A stretch of 64,000 nt of DNA from Alphaproteobacteria bacterium bin52 (lineage in GTDB: Bacteria; Pseudomonadota; Alphaproteobacteria; Thalassobaculales; Thalassobaculaceae): NCBI GenBank assembly GCA_002238645.1, contig MPMT01000006.1, positions 1 through 64,000 of the forward strand, in the 5' to 3' direction. Position 1 is the first letter of the stretch, and the number at the start of each line of letters is the position of its first letter. The notes under the pieces are model-generated. The model worked only from the letters and a program-made list of their open reading frames with translations. It did no database searches and had not been told where the DNA came from. Made by a program: the position numbers and the translations under genes. Below are positions 20,559 through 30,143 of this stretch, piece after piece.

Positions 20559-22186
20559 GCGCGTCCCTGCTCGCGATCCGTGACCTCGACGTCACCTTCC
20601 GGACCGAAGGCAACCCGGTCCTCGCCGTCAGGGGCGGCGCGCTTTCGCTCGATCGCGGCGAGACGGTAGCCCTGGTCGGCGAGAGCGGATCGGGCAAGTC
20701 GGTCACGGCCCTGTCGGTGCTGCAGCTCCTGCCCTACCCCGCCGCGGCCCACTCGCCGCGAAGCAGCATCACCCTCGAGGGGCAGGAACTGGTCGGGGCC
20801 GACGAGACGTTCCTGCGCAGCGTGCGGGGAAACCGCATCTCGATGATCTTCCAGGAACCGATGACCTCGCTCAACCCGCTGCACGTGATCGAGCGGCAGA
20901 TCGGGGAGACACTGCGCCTGCACCGGGGGCTCGGACCAGACGCAGCCCGGCGCCGGACGCTGGAACTGCTGGACCTCGTCGGGATCCGCGACCCCGGCAG
21001 CCGGTTGCCGGCCTACCCGCACCAGCTGTCGGGCGGCCAGAGACAGCGGGTGATGATCGCAATGGCGCTTGCCAATGAGCCGGACCTGCTGATTGCCGAC
21101 GAACCCACCACCGCGCTCGATGTGACCATCCAGGCCCAGATCCTCGAGTTGCTGGCCCAGCTGCAACGCGACCTCGGAATGGCCATGCTGCTGATCACCC
21201 ACGACCTCAACATCGTGCGCAAGATGGCCGACCGTGTCTGCGTGATGACAGGCGGGGAGATGGTCGAGACCGGCGAGACCGGGACCGTCTTCGGGAACCC
21301 GTCACACGCCTACACCAGGCAACTGCTGGCCGCCGAGCCGACCGGTTCCCCCGATCCGGTACCGGAGGATGCGGAAACGGTGATGGAAACCCGAGACCTC
21401 AGGGTCTGGTTCCCGATCCAGCGCGGTATCCTCAAGCGCACCGTCGGACACGTGAAGGCGGTGGACGGGGTCACGGTCTCGATCCGCGAAGGCGAGACCG
21501 TCGGCGTGGTGGGCGAGAGCGGGTCGGGAAAGACCAGCTTCGGACTTGCCCTGCTGCGCCTGGTCTCGAGCGCAGGGCCGATCGTCTATTGCGGCAGCGA
21601 CATCCAGGGCCTGCGGTTTCGCCAGACCCGTGAGCTGCGCCGGGAGATGCAGGTGGTCTTCCAGGACCCGTTCGGGAGTCTGAGCCCGCGCATGTCAATG
21701 GCGGAGATCATCGGCGAGGGCCTGCAGGTCCATGCGCGGGACCTGCCGGCGGGTGAACGCGACCGGCGCATCGACGAGGCCATCGCCGAGGTCGGGCTCG
21801 ATCCGGCTATGCGGGACCGCTACCCGCACGAGTTTTCCGGTGGACAGAGACAACGGATCTCGATCGCCCGGGCGGTGGTGCTGCGTCCGCGTCTGATCGT
21901 GCTGGACGAGCCGACGTCGGCGCTCGACCTCAGCGTGCAGGCCCGCATTGTCGACCTGCTTCGCAACCTGCAGGCGCGCCGTGGCCTCGCCTACCTGTTC
22001 ATCAGCCATGACCTCAAGGTCGTGCGTGCGATGAGCCACCGTATCCTGGTGATGCGTGACGGCGTGGTGGTGGAGGACGGCACCACCGGCGAGATCATCG
22101 GGCGTGCCCGCCATCCCTACACCCGCGCCCTGATGGCGGCAGCCTTCGAACTCGAGGCCCATGGCGGCGACGTGGTTCGCCACTGA
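20555..22186 (+). CDS. yejF: ABC transporter ATP-binding protein YejF (tandem ATPase)
   Basis: 543 residues carrying two complete ABC ATPase domains in one chain. Walker A is GESGSGKS near residue 41 and GESGSGKT near 320. Signature motifs are LSGGQRQRV and FSGGQRQRI, and the Walker B motifs are [11 protein letters not shown] and [11 protein letters not shown]. Each domain ends in the oligopeptide-transporter C-terminal zone ([25 protein letters not shown]). Energises uptake of peptides such as antimicrobial microcin-C-like peptides through YejBE. GTG start overlapping yejE; last gene of the cluster. Confidence 0.95.
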   Translation: MSASLLAIRDLDVTFRTEGNPVLAVRGGALSLDRGETVALVGESGSGKSVTALSVLQLLPYPAAAHSPRSSITLEGQELVGADETFLRSVRGNRISMIFQEPMTSLNPLHVIERQIGETLRLHRGLGPDAARRRTLELLDLVGIRDPGSRLPAYPHQLSGGQRQRVMIAMALANEPDLLIADEPTTALDVTIQAQILELLAQLQRDLGMAMLLITHDLNIVRKMADRVCVMTGGEMVETGETGTVFGNPSHAYTRQLLAAEPTGSPDPVPEDAETVMETRDLRVWFPIQRGILKRTVGHVKAVDGVTVSIREGETVGVVGESGSGKTSFGLALLRLVSSAGPIVYCGSDIQGLRFRQTRELRREMQVVFQDPFGSLSPRMSMAEIIGEGLQVHARDLPAGERDRRIDEAIAEVGLDPAMRDRYPHEFSGGQRQRISIARAVVLRPRLIVLDEPTSALDLSVQARIVDLLRNLQARRGLAYLFISHDLKVVRAMSHRILVMRDGVVVEDGTTGEIIGRARHPYTRALMAAAFELEAHGGDVVRH

Positions 22187-22222
22187 CCGCCCGTGACCCT
22201 GACAACCGGGAAAGGACTCACA

Positions 22223-23155
22223 ATGCCGGTGGTGATGTTTCATGATGCGCTCGCCTCTCCCGATGCCTGGAGAGACGGTCTCGCGGCACGGATACCGGAG
22301 TTGGACTTCCGGGTCTGGCCGGATATAGGCGATCCCGGAGAGATCGAGTTTGCGATGGTGTGGAACCTGCCGCCCGGCAGCTACGCGGGAATGACCGGCC
22401 TGCGCTGCATCTGTTCACTCGGACAGGGTGTCGATCACCTGTTCCTTGATCCCGACTTGCCACGCGACGTCCCGATCATGCGGCTGGTGGATCCGTGGAT
22501 GTCGCAATCCATGACCGAGTGGATCCTGCTCAACCTGCTGTACTTCCACCGCCAGGGCCCGGAGTACGATGCGCTCGTCCGACAGCACCGGTGGCACGTG
22601 CTGCCGCCGCCGGAGACCTCGGAATGCCGGGTCGGCATCATGGGCCTGGGCGCACTCGGACTGCATGCCGCCCGCGCGATCTCCGGGCTCGGCTTCCCGA
22701 CCGCGGGATGGGCGAGGACGGCGAGGACGGTCGACGGCGTGGAGGTGTATTCCGGGAACGGCCAGCTCACCGACTTCCTGGCGCGGACCGATGTCCTGTG
22801 CTGCCTGCTGCCGCTCACAGCGGCGACCCGCGGCATCATCAACACCGACACGCTGGCCCTGCTGCCCCGCGGCACCTTCGTCATCAATGCGGCCCGCGGC
22901 GCCCACATCGTGGACGAGGACCTGCTCGCGGCGCTCGACAGCGGCCAGGTTGCCGGCGCGGCACTCGACGTGTTCCACACCGAGCCCCTGCCCCCGGAAC
23001 ACGCGTACTGGGCCCACCCGGCGGTACGGGTCTGGCCGCATGTCTCCGCCCAGACCAACCCGGCAACCGCGCTGGAACAGGTTGCGGCCGCAATCAGGCG
23101 GGTCGCCGACGGACGGATTCCGGAAAACCTGGTCGACCCCACGCTCGGATACTGA
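22223..23155 (+). CDS. ghrA: Glyoxylate/hydroxypyruvate reductase A-like 2-hydroxyacid dehydrogenase
   Basis: 310-residue NAD(P)H-dependent D-2-hydroxyacid dehydrogenase. A GhrA-type N-terminal domain has SLGQGVDHLF. The Rossmann motif is VGIMGLGALGLHAARAISGLGF, NAARGAHIVDEDLLAAL carries the catalytic Arg region, FHTEPLP the Glu, and VWPHVSAQTNP the catalytic His. It would reduce glyoxylate or hydroxypyruvate. I took the ATG at 22223 (GGAAAGGA upstream) rather than the GTG at 22193, which lies against the yejF stop. The 36-nt gap to yejF leaves operon membership open. Confidence 0.88.
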   Translation: MPVVMFHDALASPDAWRDGLAARIPELDFRVWPDIGDPGEIEFAMVWNLPPGSYAGMTGLRCICSLGQGVDHLFLDPDLPRDVPIMRLVDPWMSQSMTEWILLNLLYFHRQGPEYDALVRQHRWHVLPPPETSECRVGIMGLGALGLHAARAISGLGFPTAGWARTARTVDGVEVYSGNGQLTDFLARTDVLCCLLPLTAATRGIINTDTLALLPRGTFVINAARGAHIVDEDLLAALDSGQVAGAALDVFHTEPLPPEHAYWAHPAVRVWPHVSAQTNPATALEQVAAAIRRVADGRIPENLVDPTLGY

Positions 23156-23168
23156 TGGCCCGTGCGCT

Positions 23169-24518
23169 TCAGCCGAACCGGCTGCGAATCATGCCGTAGA
23201 CGGCGCGCAGGGCCTGAGCCTCACCGCCTTCCGGCCGGCCCGGCCGGTCGGCCTGGTTGTAGGCAATGAGATCGATATGGGCCCAGGCGACATCCTCCTG
23301 CACGAAACGCTCCAGGAACAGTGCCGCGATGATCGCGCCGCCAAGGCCGCCGGTGCCGGTGCTCGAGACGTCCGCCACCTTCGAGTCGATATGGCTGTGG
23401 TAGCCGGGCCACAGCGGCATCCGCCACAGCGGATCCTCCTGCTCCTCGCCGTTCTGCAGGATCTCGCCTGCAAGCGTGTCGTCGTTGCAGAACAGTGCCG
23501 GCAGGTCCGCTCCAAGCGCGACCCGGGCCGCTCCGGTCAGGGTCGCGTAGTCGACAATCATCTCCGGCCGCTCGCTTGCCGCTTCCGCCAGCGCGTCGGA
23601 CAGGATCAACCGGCCCTCCGCATCGGTGTTGCCCACCTCGACGGTCAGCCCCTTACGGGTCCGCAGCACGTCGCGCGGCCTGAAGGCATCTCCGGAAATC
23701 GCGTTTTCCACCGCCGGGATCAGCACCCTGAGGCGAACCGGCAGCCCGGCTCCCATGATCATCCGTGCCAGTCCGAGCACCTGGGCAGCCCCGCCCATAT
23801 CCTTCTTCATGTGCAGCATGCCGGCGGCCGACTTGATGTCGAGCCCGCCGCTGTCGAAGCACACCCCCTTGCCGACGAGGGTTACAGCCGGATGTCCGGG
23901 TTCGCCCCACCGCATGTCGATGAGGCATGGCGGCCTCGCCGCCGCCCGGCCCACGGCGTGGATGCTCGGATAGTCTTGAACCAGCAGGTCGGCCCCTTCG
24001 ATCACCGAGACCGAGGCGCCCGCGTCTTCGGCAACGGCTCGCGCGGTTTCGGCCAGTTCACGCGGGCCGAGATCGCATGCCGGTGTATTGATCAGGTCAC
24101 GGACCAGGGCGATACCTGACGCGCAGCGCTCGACCTCGGCAAGGTCAACACCGGCCGGCACCACGAGCCGCGCTCCGGAGCGGGGCTTCGCGGCATACCG
24201 ATCGAAGGCGTAACAGCCGAGCGACCAGCCGAGTGACCACAGCGTCGCCTGGTGCGCATCGAGGCCGGGTGCATCCACCCTGTAGTCACCTTCGGGCAGG
24301 CTTGCCGGCAGTCCGGCAAGGCTCCACATGTTCCGGGACGGGTCGAGCCCGACCAGGATCCCGGCGAGGCGCCCGGCCTCGTCGGGAACGAACCTGAATT
24401 CCCCTGGCCTGGCCTCGAACCCCGTCACTCGTGCCCAGCCGTTCCCGTCGGGCAGTTCACCCGCGAGCACCGGGACGATCGGAACGGCACCATCACCAGC
24501 GGTCCGGACCAGGTTCAT
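23169..24518 (-). CDS. M17-family leucyl aminopeptidase-like peptidase
   Basis: 449-residue cytosolic M17 zinc aminopeptidase. The catalytic domain shows VGKGVCFDSGGLDIKSAAGM (metal-binding Lys/Asp), AVENAISGDAFRPRDVL, the signature NTDAEGRLILSDAL (Asp and Glu ligands, catalytic Arg), and VDYATLTGAARVALG. The N-terminal domain is short, as in PepB/alphaproteobacterial forms, so I do not assign pepA proper. The ATG at 24516-24518 lies behind GGGGGAATACC. It is convergent with ghrA (13 nt between stops) and divergent from a GST gene. Confidence 0.9.
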   Translation of the reverse strand: MNLVRTAGDGAVPIVPVLAGELPDGNGWARVTGFEARPGEFRFVPDEAGRLAGILVGLDPSRNMWSLAGLPASLPEGDYRVDAPGLDAHQATLWSLGWSLGCYAFDRYAAKPRSGARLVVPAGVDLAEVERCASGIALVRDLINTPACDLGPRELAETARAVAEDAGASVSVIEGADLLVQDYPSIHAVGRAAARPPCLIDMRWGEPGHPAVTLVGKGVCFDSGGLDIKSAAGMLHMKKDMGGAAQVLGLARMIMGAGLPVRLRVLIPAVENAISGDAFRPRDVLRTRKGLTVEVGNTDAEGRLILSDALAEAASERPEMIVDYATLTGAARVALGADLPALFCNDDTLAGEILQNGEEQEDPLWRMPLWPGYHSHIDSKVADVSSTGTGGLGGAIIAALFLERFVQEDVAWAHIDLIAYNQADRPGRPEGGEAQALRAVYGMIRSRFG

Positions 24519-24749
24519 GTCAGGTATTCCCCCGCGTTCTCGGCCTAACGTCTCTTCGAGACCCGCACAACATAGTGCTGGCCACCAAACCGCGCCAGAG
24601 CGTTCCCGCGGGTCGGAAGGCCCCGCCGGCGCTGCACCTTCCACGCACGCGTGGCTCGAACACGGAACCCCGCACGGTGCCAAGACTGTTGCGTTCGGGC
24701 ATGGCTCGGGCTCAAATGCCGGCGCCGAACCGGGGGGAAGGAGTACGCG

Positions 24750-25409
24750 ATGGATGATCTTGTGCTGATCATCGGCAACAAGAACTATTCGTCATGGTCG
24801 CTGCGGGCATGGCTGTCGCTCTCGGCTGCCGGCGCCGTCTTCGAGGAGATTCTCGTCCCGCTTGATCAACCCAACACGCGCCAGGAAATCCTCAAGCACT
24901 GGCGCAACGGACGGGTCCCGATCCTGAAACAGGGTGACAACGTCGTCTGGGAAAGCCTGTCGATCTGCGAGTACGCCGCCGAACTGTTTCCCGAGGTCGG
25001 GCTGTGGCCGCAGGACATCCGCGCCCGCGCCATCGCCCGCTCGCTCTGCTGCGAGGTCCACGCCGAGTTCAACTCCATCAAGACACACATGCCGATGAAC
25101 ATCCGCAGCCGCTTTCCGAACGAGGGGCGCAAGCCGGGTGTCCAGGATGACATCAACCGGATCACCGCGGTGTGGCGCCGCGCCCGCGAACGCTATGGAC
25201 GCGACGGCGGCGGACCGTTCCTGTTCGGTCCGTTTACCAATGCCGACGCCATGTTCGCCCCGATGGTCAGCCGCATGCGCACCTACGCCGTCGAACTCGG
25301 CGACATCGAGACCGCCTACTCGGAAGCGGTCTGGTCCTACCCCCCGGTGCAGGAATGGGTGAGGGCGGCGCACGCGGAACCGTGGGTGATCGAGAACGCG
25401 GAGTTCTGA
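24750..25409 (+). CDS. Glutathione S-transferase family protein
   Basis: 219-residue GST. Its N-terminal thioredoxin fold starts LVLIIGNKNYSSWSLRAWLSL, the zeta/YfcF-like 'NYSSWSLR' variant with Ser at the catalytic position. NGRVPILKQGDNVVWESLSICEYAAEL supplies the cis-Pro and the glutathione gamma-glutamyl-binding Glu-Ser pair. The all-helical C-terminal domain is complete (FLFGPFTNADAMFAPMVSRMRTYAVEL). The ATG at 24750 follows GGGGGGAAGGAG. Probably cytosolic detoxification; substrate unknown. It is convergent with cobD. Confidence 0.92.
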   Translation: MDDLVLIIGNKNYSSWSLRAWLSLSAAGAVFEEILVPLDQPNTRQEILKHWRNGRVPILKQGDNVVWESLSICEYAAELFPEVGLWPQDIRARAIARSLCCEVHAEFNSIKTHMPMNIRSRFPNEGRKPGVQDDINRITAVWRRARERYGRDGGGPFLFGPFTNADAMFAPMVSRMRTYAVELGDIETAYSEAVWSYPPVQEWVRAAHAEPWVIENAEF

Positions 25410-25420
25410 GGCGCGGGCGT

Positions 25421-26407
25421 TCAGACGATCGAGACCGTGGCCAGAAGCAGCACCCCGGCTGCGAGAAGCGCGCAGGCGCCCGTGTAGAGAGCAAGCGCGT
25501 GCCTGATGTCCGGGGCTCCGAGTCCGGCACGTCCGTCGCCCATCCAGGCGTCGTCGATACGTACGCCGTCGTAGGACCGGGGACCGGCGAGCCTGAACCC
25601 GAGCGCTCCCGCCATCGCCGCCTCCGGCCAGCCGGCGTTGATCGACCGATGCCGGGCTGCGTCGCGCCATGCCGCCAAGACCCCGGACCGCCACGACGCT
25701 CCGGCGACGCCGGGAGCCGCGAGCGAGAGCAGCGCCGCTGACAGTCGCGCCGGTACCAGGTTTGCGAAGTCGTCGAGCCGTGCCGCCGCACCTCCAAAGG
25801 CCCGGAATCGGTCGGAGCGGTGCCCGATCATGCTGTCGGCGGTATTGATCATCTTGCAGGCGACAATGCCGGGCAGACCAAGCACCAGGTACCAGAATAC
25901 CGGGGCTACCACGGCATCGGAGAAGTTCTCCGCCAGTGATTCGACCGCGGCTCGGGAAACCGCTGCCTCGTCCAGCGAGGCCGGCGTGCGTCCGACAATA
26001 TGGGCAACCGATCCCCGGGCAGCCTCGAGACCGTCCGTTTCGAGTGCGCGCGCAACCCCGGCAACGTGGCGGTAGAGATCTTTCTGCGCAAGCAGGGCCG
26101 CGACACACGCCACCTCGATCAGCGTGCCTCCCGGCAGGTATGCCGCGGCAGCGGCCAGCGCCCAGCCAGCGCCCGCCGCCGCCGCGACCAGGATCAGGAT
26201 CGCCAGCGTTCCCAGGATCCTGCGCTCGACTTCGGCCAGTGCCGGCCGGTTCCATGCCCGCTCGAAGCGGTCGACCATGCGCCCCATGAGCACCACGGGA
26301 TGCGGGATGCGCCGCCATACCGCGTCAGGATCCCCGATCAACGCATCCAGCACCAGGGCTGCGAAGAGGACCGGTGCATGGTCGACGGGCGTGAATGCTC
26401 CGGTCAC
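25421..26407 (-). CDS. cobD: Adenosylcobinamide-phosphate synthase
   Basis: 328-residue integral membrane enzyme (CobD/CbiB) attaching aminopropanol or its phosphate to adenosylcobyric acid. Characteristic motifs: LVLDALIGDPDAVWRRIPHPVVLMGRMVD at the N terminus, AAVESLAENFSDAVVAPVFWYLVLGLPG, YK-equivalent CKMINTADSMIGHRSDRFRAFG, and HRSINAGWPEAAMAGALG. Several TM helices are predicted by eye. GTG start at 26405-26407 overlaps the end of cobU (4 nt), so the pair is translationally coupled. It works in the same pathway as cobN at the right edge, 35 kb away. Confidence 0.95.
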   Translation of the reverse strand: MTGAFTPVDHAPVLFAALVLDALIGDPDAVWRRIPHPVVLMGRMVDRFERAWNRPALAEVERRILGTLAILILVAAAAGAGWALAAAAAYLPGGTLIEVACVAALLAQKDLYRHVAGVARALETDGLEAARGSVAHIVGRTPASLDEAAVSRAAVESLAENFSDAVVAPVFWYLVLGLPGIVACKMINTADSMIGHRSDRFRAFGGAAARLDDFANLVPARLSAALLSLAAPGVAGASWRSGVLAAWRDAARHRSINAGWPEAAMAGALGFRLAGPRSYDGVRIDDAWMGDGRAGLGAPDIRHALALYTGACALLAAGVLLLATVSIV

Positions 26408-26937
26408 GCGTCGCTGCCGCCGTCCTGTTTGACCAGGAGCGGGAGCCCCGCCACCATCATCACCACCGTTCCGGCGCCGCGGGCTATTTCCTGGTGCAGT
26501 TCTCCGAGCCGGTCGCGAAACCGCCTCCCGAGGGACGTTGCCGGCACCACGCCGAGCCCGACCTCGCTCGAGACCAGCAGCAGCTGTCCCTCGACACTGT
26601 CGATCGCCTCGAGCAGGGCGGCCGCCGGCGGTTCCGGCTCACACCCGGCGACCAGCAGGTTGGACAACCACATCGAGAGGCAGTCGACAAGCACCACCGT
26701 TCCGGCGGTGGCCTCCCGGCGCAGGGCCGCGGCCAGTTCCGTCGGTTCCTCGACCAGACGCCATCCCTGCCCGGCCCGGCGTTCGCGGTGACGCGCAATT
26801 CGCGCGCGCATCTCCCCGTCGCCGGCCCGCGCGGTGGCCAGGTAGACCGGGGCCAGGCCGGAGGCGAGAGCGAGTGACTCGCCGTAGCTGCTCTTGCCCG
26901 ACCGCGCGCCTCCCAGAATGAGTGTGGACCGGGTCAT
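26404..26937 (-). CDS. cobU: Adenosylcobinamide kinase / cobinamide-phosphate guanylyltransferase
   Basis: 177-residue bifunctional CobU/CobP. It phosphorylates adenosylcobinamide and then transfers GMP to form AdoCbi-GDP. The P-loop is LILGGARSGKSSYGE at residues 6-20. The His-containing loop RIARHRERRAGQGW holds the guanylylated histidine region, and VVLVDCLSMWLSNLL and LLLVSSEVGLGVVPATSLGRRFRD are signature strands. The ATG at 26935-26937 is the first in the frame. I looked upstream for a cobalamin riboswitch and did not find a convincing one. Confidence 0.95.
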   Translation of the reverse strand: MTRSTLILGGARSGKSSYGESLALASGLAPVYLATARAGDGEMRARIARHRERRAGQGWRLVEEPTELAAALRREATAGTVVLVDCLSMWLSNLLVAGCEPEPPAAALLEAIDSVEGQLLLVSSEVGLGVVPATSLGRRFRDRLGELHQEIARGAGTVVMMVAGLPLLVKQDGGSDA

Positions 26938-27233
26938 GCGTCAGGGGTTCCGGCACTCATCACGCCACTTGCCTCCACACGCCGACCTGTCGCACCGTCC
27001 GGAACCGTCCGCGCACGATCCTACCACGCCGGACCGCGGAACCTGAGCACCCGGAACGGGCTGCGGGACACGGCCTGCCCGGGCGCGTGCGGGGGCAGCC
27101 TGCGAGGCGAGTTTCCGGACAGTCATGGCTCGGGCTCGACACGACCCGCCAATCCCCGCACACTGGCGCAGGCAAGGCCGGAACCCGCGGGCACGCGTGC
27201 GGGACCAGTCGCCGGGAGGAAGGGAGGTCCGTG

Positions 27234-28115
27234 ATGGGAGGTGAACTCGATCAGAGCGCCATAGAGCGCTACCGCCGCACCGGTGCCCTGTCGCCGTTCC
27301 GGGTGTTCGACGAAGCAGAAGCCGCCCGGCTGCGAGGGGCGCTCGAGGCCGTCGAAGCCGAGCGCGGTCCGGTGTTTACCGAGAATCGGCCGCGACCGGG
27401 TGACATGATCCGCGGGTCCTACCGGTTCAAAAGCCACCTGCTGTTCCGATGGCTGGCCGAGGTGGTCCGCACCCCCCGCATCCTCGATCTGGTCGAGGAT
27501 CTGATCGGGCCGGACATCCTGTGCTGGACCACCCACTGGTTCATCAAGGAGGCCCATTCCCCGCAGTACGTGTCATGGCACCAGGACAGTCGGTACTGGG
27601 GTGTGGAGAGTGACCGCTTCGTCTCGGTGTGGCTGGCGCTCTCGCCCGCAACGCGCGCAAGCGGCTGCCTGCGCGTCCTGCCGGGGTCGCATCTCAAACC
27701 GCCCATGGAGCACGAGGACACCTGGTCCGAACACAACATGCTCACCCGCGGCCAGTCGATCAACGGCATCGACGAGGCGCGGGCACTCGAACTCGAACTG
27801 GCCCCTGGCGAGGTTGCGTTGTTCGACTATCGCCTGGCGCACGCGTCGGCCCCCAACACCAGCGATGACCGGCGCATCGGCATCGGCATTCGCTACATCG
27901 CGCCCTCGGCCCGCCAGGTACAGGCCGACTGGGATTCGGCGTCGCTGGTCAGGGGAAGCGACCGTTTCGGTCACTTCGAACCCGAACCGGAACCGTCGTG
28001 CGACTTCGATCCGGTGGCGGTCGCATTCCACGAGCGCGCCGACGCGGAACAGAGGAAGATCTACTACCAGGGTGCCACAACCGCGGGGGACCGGGACCAT
28101 GCCGCTGCTGGGTAA
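27234..28115 (+). CDS. Phytanoyl-CoA dioxygenase family protein
   Basis: 293-residue non-heme Fe(II)/2-oxoglutarate oxygenase of the PhyH/EctD type, here intact. The iron site is visible as HxD in VSWHQDSRYWG plus the distal His in LFDYRLAHASAPN, with the 2-oxoglutarate-binding Arg in RRIGIGIRYIAPS. GCLRVLPGSHLKPP is the usual core strand. The ATG at 27234 follows GGGAGGAAGGGAGG; the frame is open upstream but without family similarity. It overlaps the next gene by 17 nt, so they act together. The substrate of this subgroup is unknown to me. Confidence 0.9.
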   Translation: MGGELDQSAIERYRRTGALSPFRVFDEAEAARLRGALEAVEAERGPVFTENRPRPGDMIRGSYRFKSHLLFRWLAEVVRTPRILDLVEDLIGPDILCWTTHWFIKEAHSPQYVSWHQDSRYWGVESDRFVSVWLALSPATRASGCLRVLPGSHLKPPMEHEDTWSEHNMLTRGQSINGIDEARALELELAPGEVALFDYRLAHASAPNTSDDRRIGIGIRYIAPSARQVQADWDSASLVRGSDRFGHFEPEPEPSCDFDPVAVAFHERADAEQRKIYYQGATTAGDRDHAAAG

Positions 28116-28782
28116 GGGCGTTGCCGCCATCTGGCACAACGTCGCCCCGTCGGCGCAGGCCGACTACAACCACTGGCATGTCCACGAACACGTGCCCGAA
28201 CGTGTTGGTATACGGGGTTTCCTTCGTGGCCGACGCTACGGCCCGATCGACGCCAACCCGGAGTTCTTCCACTTCTACGAGACCGAGTCGCTCGAAACCC
28301 TCACGTCACCGGCCTACGTCGGGCGGCTCAATACTCCAACCCCGTGGACCCGAAGGGTGGTCCCGAACCTGAAGGACAACAACCGGTCGCTCTGCCGGGT
28401 CGAGGCGTCCTTCGGGACCGGCCAGGGCGCGGCCATCCTCACCGGCCGGTTCGCAACCGCAGCCGGCGAACCGGATCCTGCGGCGTGGCTCGCGCACGAG
28501 GCACTGCCGGCACTGATCGGCAGCCCGGGGATCGTCGCAGCCCACCTGCTGCGGGGTGACCTGGCGGCAAGCCACGTGCAGACGGAGGAAAAGGCGATGC
28601 GCGAGCGTGCCGACGCGGTGGCAGACGGCGTGTTCCTCATCGAGGCCGTGGAGGCGGGGCCCCTTGAGGAGCTTGTCGCCGGAACACTGTCACCCGCAGC
28701 ACTCGCAACCCGCGGCGCGAGCGACGTCGCGCTCGGCACCTACCGGCTTCACTTCACGCTGTCGGACGGGGATCTCGCCTGA
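28099..28782 (+). CDS. Tandem dimeric alpha/beta-barrel protein (EthD-like), function unknown
   Basis: 227 residues with two similar halves. The first has AIWHNVAPSAQADYNHWHVHEHVPERVGI then GFLRGRRY. The second has AILTGRF...AAWLAHEALPALIGSPGIVAAHLLRG. The 'W...HE..P...G..G...' pattern in each half is that of EthD/ferredoxin-like dimeric barrels, here fused as an intramolecular dimer. Family members include oxygenases, isomerases and heme-binding proteins; I cannot choose. It overlaps the PhyH oxygenase stop by 17 nt, which suggests a joint pathway such as handling the oxygenase product. Confidence 0.8.
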   Translation: MPLLGKGVAAIWHNVAPSAQADYNHWHVHEHVPERVGIRGFLRGRRYGPIDANPEFFHFYETESLETLTSPAYVGRLNTPTPWTRRVVPNLKDNNRSLCRVEASFGTGQGAAILTGRFATAAGEPDPAAWLAHEALPALIGSPGIVAAHLLRGDLAASHVQTEEKAMRERADAVADGVFLIEAVEAGPLEELVAGTLSPAALATRGASDVALGTYRLHFTLSDGDLA

Positions 28783-28791
28783 AACGCAGAC

Positions 28792-29868
28792 CTACTCGCT
28801 GCTGCCCGAACTCCCGTTTCGGCCCTGCTGTTCCATCGCGCGTTCGCGCTGCACCTTCAGGTAGCCGGATGACAGCCGGTCGCCGTTCCAGCGTCCCATG
28901 GTCCACCACCGCTTCGCCTCTTCTTCGCTCCGGTCGACGCCGAACCCGCCCATGTACATGAAGCCGAGCATGCCCTGGGAAAACCCGTCCCCGGCCTCGG
29001 CTCCGCGTCGGAACCAGCTGACCGCCTCCTCAAGCTCACCCTTGTTCTGGTAGATCTGGCCCATGGTGCCGTAGGCCCTGGTCAGGCCGCCGTCTATGGC
29101 CATCCGGGCGAACTCTATCGCCTTGGCCTCGTCCTTCGGAACCACCTCGCCCTGGTTGTAGAGCAGGCTCAGATAGATCATGGCCTGGGTATCGCCGGTT
29201 TCCTCGGCTGCGCGGTGCAGCAACGCCATGCCTTCCTCCGCCTCGGCGTCGCCGGCGGACCGCTTCTGCAGGCCGAGGACCTTCATGGCGTAGGTGATCA
29301 TCGCCTCGCTGTTGCCCTGATCGGCGAGATCCATGATGACCGTGCGCGCCCGCTGCGGGTTCTCGGGCCCGGCGCCACCGGGCAGGAACTCGAGCGCGGC
29401 TTGGATCCGGGCTGCCGCATCATCCGACTTCAGCGCCTGGATCAGCAGCAGCCAGGCTCCCTCGACATCCTTTTCCACCAGCTCGCCACGCGCATGGTAG
29501 CGGGCCAGCATCACCATCGCCGCCGCATGACCGGCATCTGCCGCCTGTTCGATCAGCGCCACCCCGGCCTTTCGATCCTCCCTGGCGAAGGCGGCGTAGG
29601 CGCTGTGCACCATGACTTCCGTGTCCTGCGGCAATGCCGCACGGGCCGCGTCACACAGTCTTCCAGTCTCCCGGACGGCAGCCTGTACCCGTGCGTGTTC
29701 CTCCTCCGGCGCACCGGATTCGGTCGCACGGATCCACTGGCGGACACGGTCAAGCGACTCCACGCATGCCGCCTTCTCGCCCGCGGCACGGGCAGTGGGG
29801 ACCGTCGCCCACGTCGCAAGCACCGCACCCGCCAACAGGACGACACAGCCAGTTCTGCATCCGATCAT
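28792..29868 (-). CDS. Secreted Sel1/TPR-repeat protein
   Basis: 358 residues with a Sec signal peptide (GCVVLLAGAVLATWATVPTARA) followed by several Sel1-like alpha-helical repeats. Clear units include AADAGHAAAMVMLARYHARGELVEKD, ALLHRAAEETGDTQAMIYLSLLYNQGEVVPKD, MAIDGGLTRAYGTMGQIYQNKGELEEA and GAEAGDGFSQGMLGFMYMGGFGVDRS. Such proteins scaffold periplasmic or envelope complexes. Two in-frame ATGs (29872-29874 and 29866-29868) are possible; the second has better spacing from GGGAG. The frame is open far upstream but lacks repeats. Convergent with the barrel protein. Confidence 0.85.
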   Translation of the reverse strand: MIGCRTGCVVLLAGAVLATWATVPTARAAGEKAACVESLDRVRQWIRATESGAPEEEHARVQAAVRETGRLCDAARAALPQDTEVMVHSAYAAFAREDRKAGVALIEQAADAGHAAAMVMLARYHARGELVEKDVEGAWLLLIQALKSDDAAARIQAALEFLPGGAGPENPQRARTVIMDLADQGNSEAMITYAMKVLGLQKRSAGDAEAEEGMALLHRAAEETGDTQAMIYLSLLYNQGEVVPKDEAKAIEFARMAIDGGLTRAYGTMGQIYQNKGELEEAVSWFRRGAEAGDGFSQGMLGFMYMGGFGVDRSEEEAKRWWTMGRWNGDRLSSGYLKVQRERAMEQQGRNGSSGSSE

Positions 29869-30143
29869 GATCATCGCTCCCACGGGCTCCTGCTCCACCG
29901 GCTCCACGAGGCCGGGCAGCAGCATGAAGAAAGCGGCGTGGCACGGCAAGGTCCGCAGGCCCGGACCCGGACGGCACTTGCCCCTGTCGAGACTTGCCCG
30001 GCAAGATGGATACCGGTTCCCACCGGCGCCGGCATCGCGAAACCGACACCGCCTGCGGGCCGACATGCCGCCCTCGCCGGCGGTCCGGGGGCGGACCCTC
30101 CTGCGGGAGCCCCGTTCGAACACTGCGTGAAGGAACCCCGAGA

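Noticed and set aside
26938-27233. Possible cobalamin riboswitch upstream of cobU
   Set aside because: The conserved B12-box and core strings could not be found on the minus strand.
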